Assembly (NCBI GenBank): GCA_003833075.1 | Contig: RIAY01000001.1 | Location: 372,001-436,000, forward strand | Direction of reading: 5' to 3' | Length of the DNA: 64,000 nt | Origin: Muribaculaceae bacterium Isolate-036 (Harlan) | GTDB lineage: Bacteria > Bacteroidota > Bacteroidia > Bacteroidales > Muribaculaceae | Shown: in pieces, positions 61,960 through 64,000 of the stretch | How the letters are laid out: each line of letters starts with the position of its first letter | Position numbering within the stretch: the stretch's first letter is position 1 | Position numbers and translations under genes: made by a program | Notes under the pieces: model-generated | Database searches by the model: none | Seen by the model: only the letters and a program-made list of their open reading frames with translations | What the model was told of the DNA's origin: nothing

Positions 61960-64000
61960 ATGAGACGAATAATAAACATTGCAGTGGCGTTTGTATCCGT
62001 ATTCTCCATTTCTGCAACTCGGCATAACCCGGTTGCAAATCCGGAGGCTGTCGTTACGGAAGGAACTGTACGTTTCACGGTTCTCACACCGGAGATGATC
62101 CGTATAGAATACAGCCCCTCGGAAAAGTTCGAGGACAGGGCAACATTTACTGTAGTTAACCGTAACCTGCCTGTGCCACATTTTACAAAATCGGAGGATA
62201 ACGATTTCCTATACATAACAACGGATAAACTCAAACTGAGATACCGCAAGGGCACAAATCCCTACTTCGAACCTAACCCTCCGGGTAACCTCAACATAAC
62301 TATGGACCTTAACGGCACACCCGTGACATGGTTCCCCGGACAGGGAGACGGTCGCAACCTCAAGGGCACCTGCCGCACACTCGACCGTTGCTTCGGCGAT
62401 GGCTACCGCTCGCAGTTGGAGAATGGACTGATTTCACGTTCGGGATGGGCTGTGATTGATGATTCTCCTCAATGTGTGCGTCCCGACGGGAGTCGTTCGC
62501 TCGCCCTCGTTCCCGACGAGACGGGTGTAGACTGGGTTGCTCCTCGCGATGACAAGGCTGCTCTTGACCTATATTTCATGGGTTACGGGCATGACTACAA
62601 GCAGGCGCTTAAAGATTACACGCTCATCGCCGGTAAGATGCCGTTGCCTCCGGACTATGCTTTTGGCTACTGGTATAGTAAATACGAGAACTATTCCGCT
62701 GATGATTACCGCAACATCATCAAGAACCTCAAAGACAATGACATTAATACAGACGTCATCATTCTTGATATGGACTGGCATTGGAACGGAGACCCCAACC
62801 CAAAGATGTCTAACGGACGTGGCGGTTGGACAGGATGGAGCTGGAACACTAACCTGATTCCTGACCCAACAAAATTGCTGAAAGACATACACGGCAGCGG
62901 ACTTCACCTCGCGCTCAACCTCCACCCCGCCTTGGGTGTGGACTCATCGGAAGACATCTTCCGGGGCATGGCAACGGACATGGGGCTGAATCCCGACACC
63001 ACTAAAGTGATTCCATGGAAACTCGAAGATACAGATTTCTACAAGGCATTCGCAAACAACTTCCTGCGTCCGTTCGAGAAACAGGGCGTTGACTTCTGGT
63101 GGCTTGACTGGCAGCAACACCTCACCAGCCCCTACACCGATGGGCTCGGAGAGACTTTCTGGTGCAACCATGTTTTCTTCAATGACATGAAGAAAAACCG
63201 TCCCGACCGCCGTCCGATGATCTTCCACCGCTGGGGCGGACTCGGCAGCCACCGTTACCAGATCGGTTTTTCCGGCGACACTTTCATCAACTACGCCTCG
63301 CTCGCCTTCCAGCCTTATTTCACCGCCACTGCATCCAACGTGTGCTACGGCTATTGGGGACATGACATAGGTGGGCACATGTATGACAGCAGCTATCCGG
63401 TTAACGATCCCGAACTTCTTCTCCGCTGGTTCCAGTTCGGAGTGTTCACGCCGATCTTCCGTAGCCACGCCGCCATAGGCACATGGATCAACCGCCAGAT
63501 ATGGACCTACGACAATTTCCCTCAGCTCAATGCTACAGTTAAACTGCGCTATGCACTGTTCCCCTATATCTACACCATGGCACGCAAGAGCTATGACAGC
63601 GGTGTCGGCATATGCCGTCCGATGTATTACGACTATCCCGAACAGGACGAGGCATATACTTTCGAAGGTCAGTATTTCTTCGGAGACGATATTCTTGTTG
63701 CCCCGGTAGTGGAACCATCCTCGGCAGGAGTGAGCAAGAAGCGTATCTGGTTCCCCGAAGGTAACTGGTGGTCGGTTGCTGACAACAGGATGATCGAAGG
63801 AAACTCCATACAGACACTTGACTTCACACTCGATCAGATACCATATTTCTACCGCGAAGGCGCTATAATCGTGAACAATCCCGCGGAAGTGAAGAGCACT
63901 ACCGAACGTCCGGAAAAGATGATTGTCAACATTATTGCAGGGAAAGACGGCGAGACTACTCTCTACGAAGATTCCGGTGATTCCAACGATTATGACAGTA
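61960..64000 (+). CDS. GH31 alpha-glycosidase (partial at window edge)
   Basis: Starting at the ATG of 61960-61962, the frame is open for 680 codons to the end of the window. It has a signal peptide, an N-terminal galactose-mutarotase-like domain, then a TIM barrel with FWWLDW (nucleophile D383), GFSGDTF (acid/base D440) and WGHDIGGH (substrate binding). GH31 includes alpha-glucosidases and alpha-xylosidases. WWLDWQQ resembles Bacteroides enzymes of alpha-glucan PULs. The C-terminus lies outside the window. Confidence 0.92.
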   Translation, partial: MRRIINIAVAFVSVFSISATRHNPVANPEAVVTEGTVRFTVLTPEMIRIEYSPSEKFEDRATFTVVNRNLPVPHFTKSEDNDFLYITTDKLKLRYRKGTNPYFEPNPPGNLNITMDLNGTPVTWFPGQGDGRNLKGTCRTLDRCFGDGYRSQLENGLISRSGWAVIDDSPQCVRPDGSRSLALVPDETGVDWVAPRDDKAALDLYFMGYGHDYKQALKDYTLIAGKMPLPPDYAFGYWYSKYENYSADDYRNIIKNLKDNDINTDVIILDMDWHWNGDPNPKMSNGRGGWTGWSWNTNLIPDPTKLLKDIHGSGLHLALNLHPALGVDSSEDIFRGMATDMGLNPDTTKVIPWKLEDTDFYKAFANNFLRPFEKQGVDFWWLDWQQHLTSPYTDGLGETFWCNHVFFNDMKKNRPDRRPMIFHRWGGLGSHRYQIGFSGDTFINYASLAFQPYFTATASNVCYGYWGHDIGGHMYDSSYPVNDPELLLRWFQFGVFTPIFRSHAAIGTWINRQIWTYDNFPQLNATVKLRYALFPYIYTMARKSYDSGVGICRPMYYDYPEQDEAYTFEGQYFFGDDILVAPVVEPSSAGVSKKRIWFPEGNWWSVADNRMIEGNSIQTLDFTLDQIPYFYREGAIIVNNPAEVKSTTERPEKMIVNIIAGKDGETTLYEDSGDSNDYDS

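Overview
The window reads as a gut-type Bacteroidales chromosome, most like the Muribaculaceae/Bacteroidaceae. The reasons are two SusC/SusD-type polysaccharide utilisation loci (PULs), type IX secretion tails, DUF6377, DUF4270 and DUF4925 proteins, and promoters of the Bacteroidota form (-33 TTTG, -7 TAnnTTTG). The family-level placement is inference.

Positions 1-5600 are an accessory, partly decayed region. It holds an XRE/ImmA-type metalloprotease regulator, a repeat-rich intergenic stretch, a DUF1848 radical-SAM-like protein, a frameshifted methyltransferase, a truncated RhuM coupled to a GIY-YIG-like ORF, an intact RhuM, and 3' scraps of an ABC-F gene and an mnmD-like gene. An RluA-type pseudouridine synthase with a long N-terminal extension follows.

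Positions 7.5-22.8 kb are a starch PUL. A DUF6377 membrane regulator is followed by SusC, SusD, a surface lipoprotein with three CBM26-like repeats, a GH13 amylase lipoprotein, a SusB-like inverting GH97, and a 1205-residue T9SS-exported protein joining an SGNH-like domain to starch-binding modules. The likely flow is surface binding and cleavage, SusCD import, then periplasmic glucose release.

Positions 22.9-47.6 kb are mostly housekeeping. A crcB gene is interrupted by an in-frame TGA. metK sits behind a probable SAM riboswitch. A PpiD-like chaperone, rlmN and pdxA follow, then a likely inositol-lipid cluster (nucleotidyltransferase, ATP-grasp, CDP-alcohol phosphotransferase, HAD phosphatase, myo-inositol-phosphate synthase). 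After that come trmD, tRNA-Thr(CGT), ridA, two ABC-F genes, a DUF4925 lipoprotein, CapA, DUF4270, a short glycogen synthase, panC-panD and ffh.

Positions 47.6-64 kb are a second, alpha-glucan or alpha-galactoside type PUL. A divergent DUF6377 regulator faces a promoter with an 11-C tract, four helically phased direct repeats and a palindrome. Downstream lie SusC, a very unusual SusD-glycosidase-SusE-T9SS fusion of 1187 residues, an intact clan GH-D glycosidase, a separate SusE/F-like T9SS protein, GH43, a retaining-type GH97 and a GH31 cut by the window end. The fusion and the intact glycosidase share a 247-bp identical tract inside otherwise diverged DNA, a mark of gene conversion.
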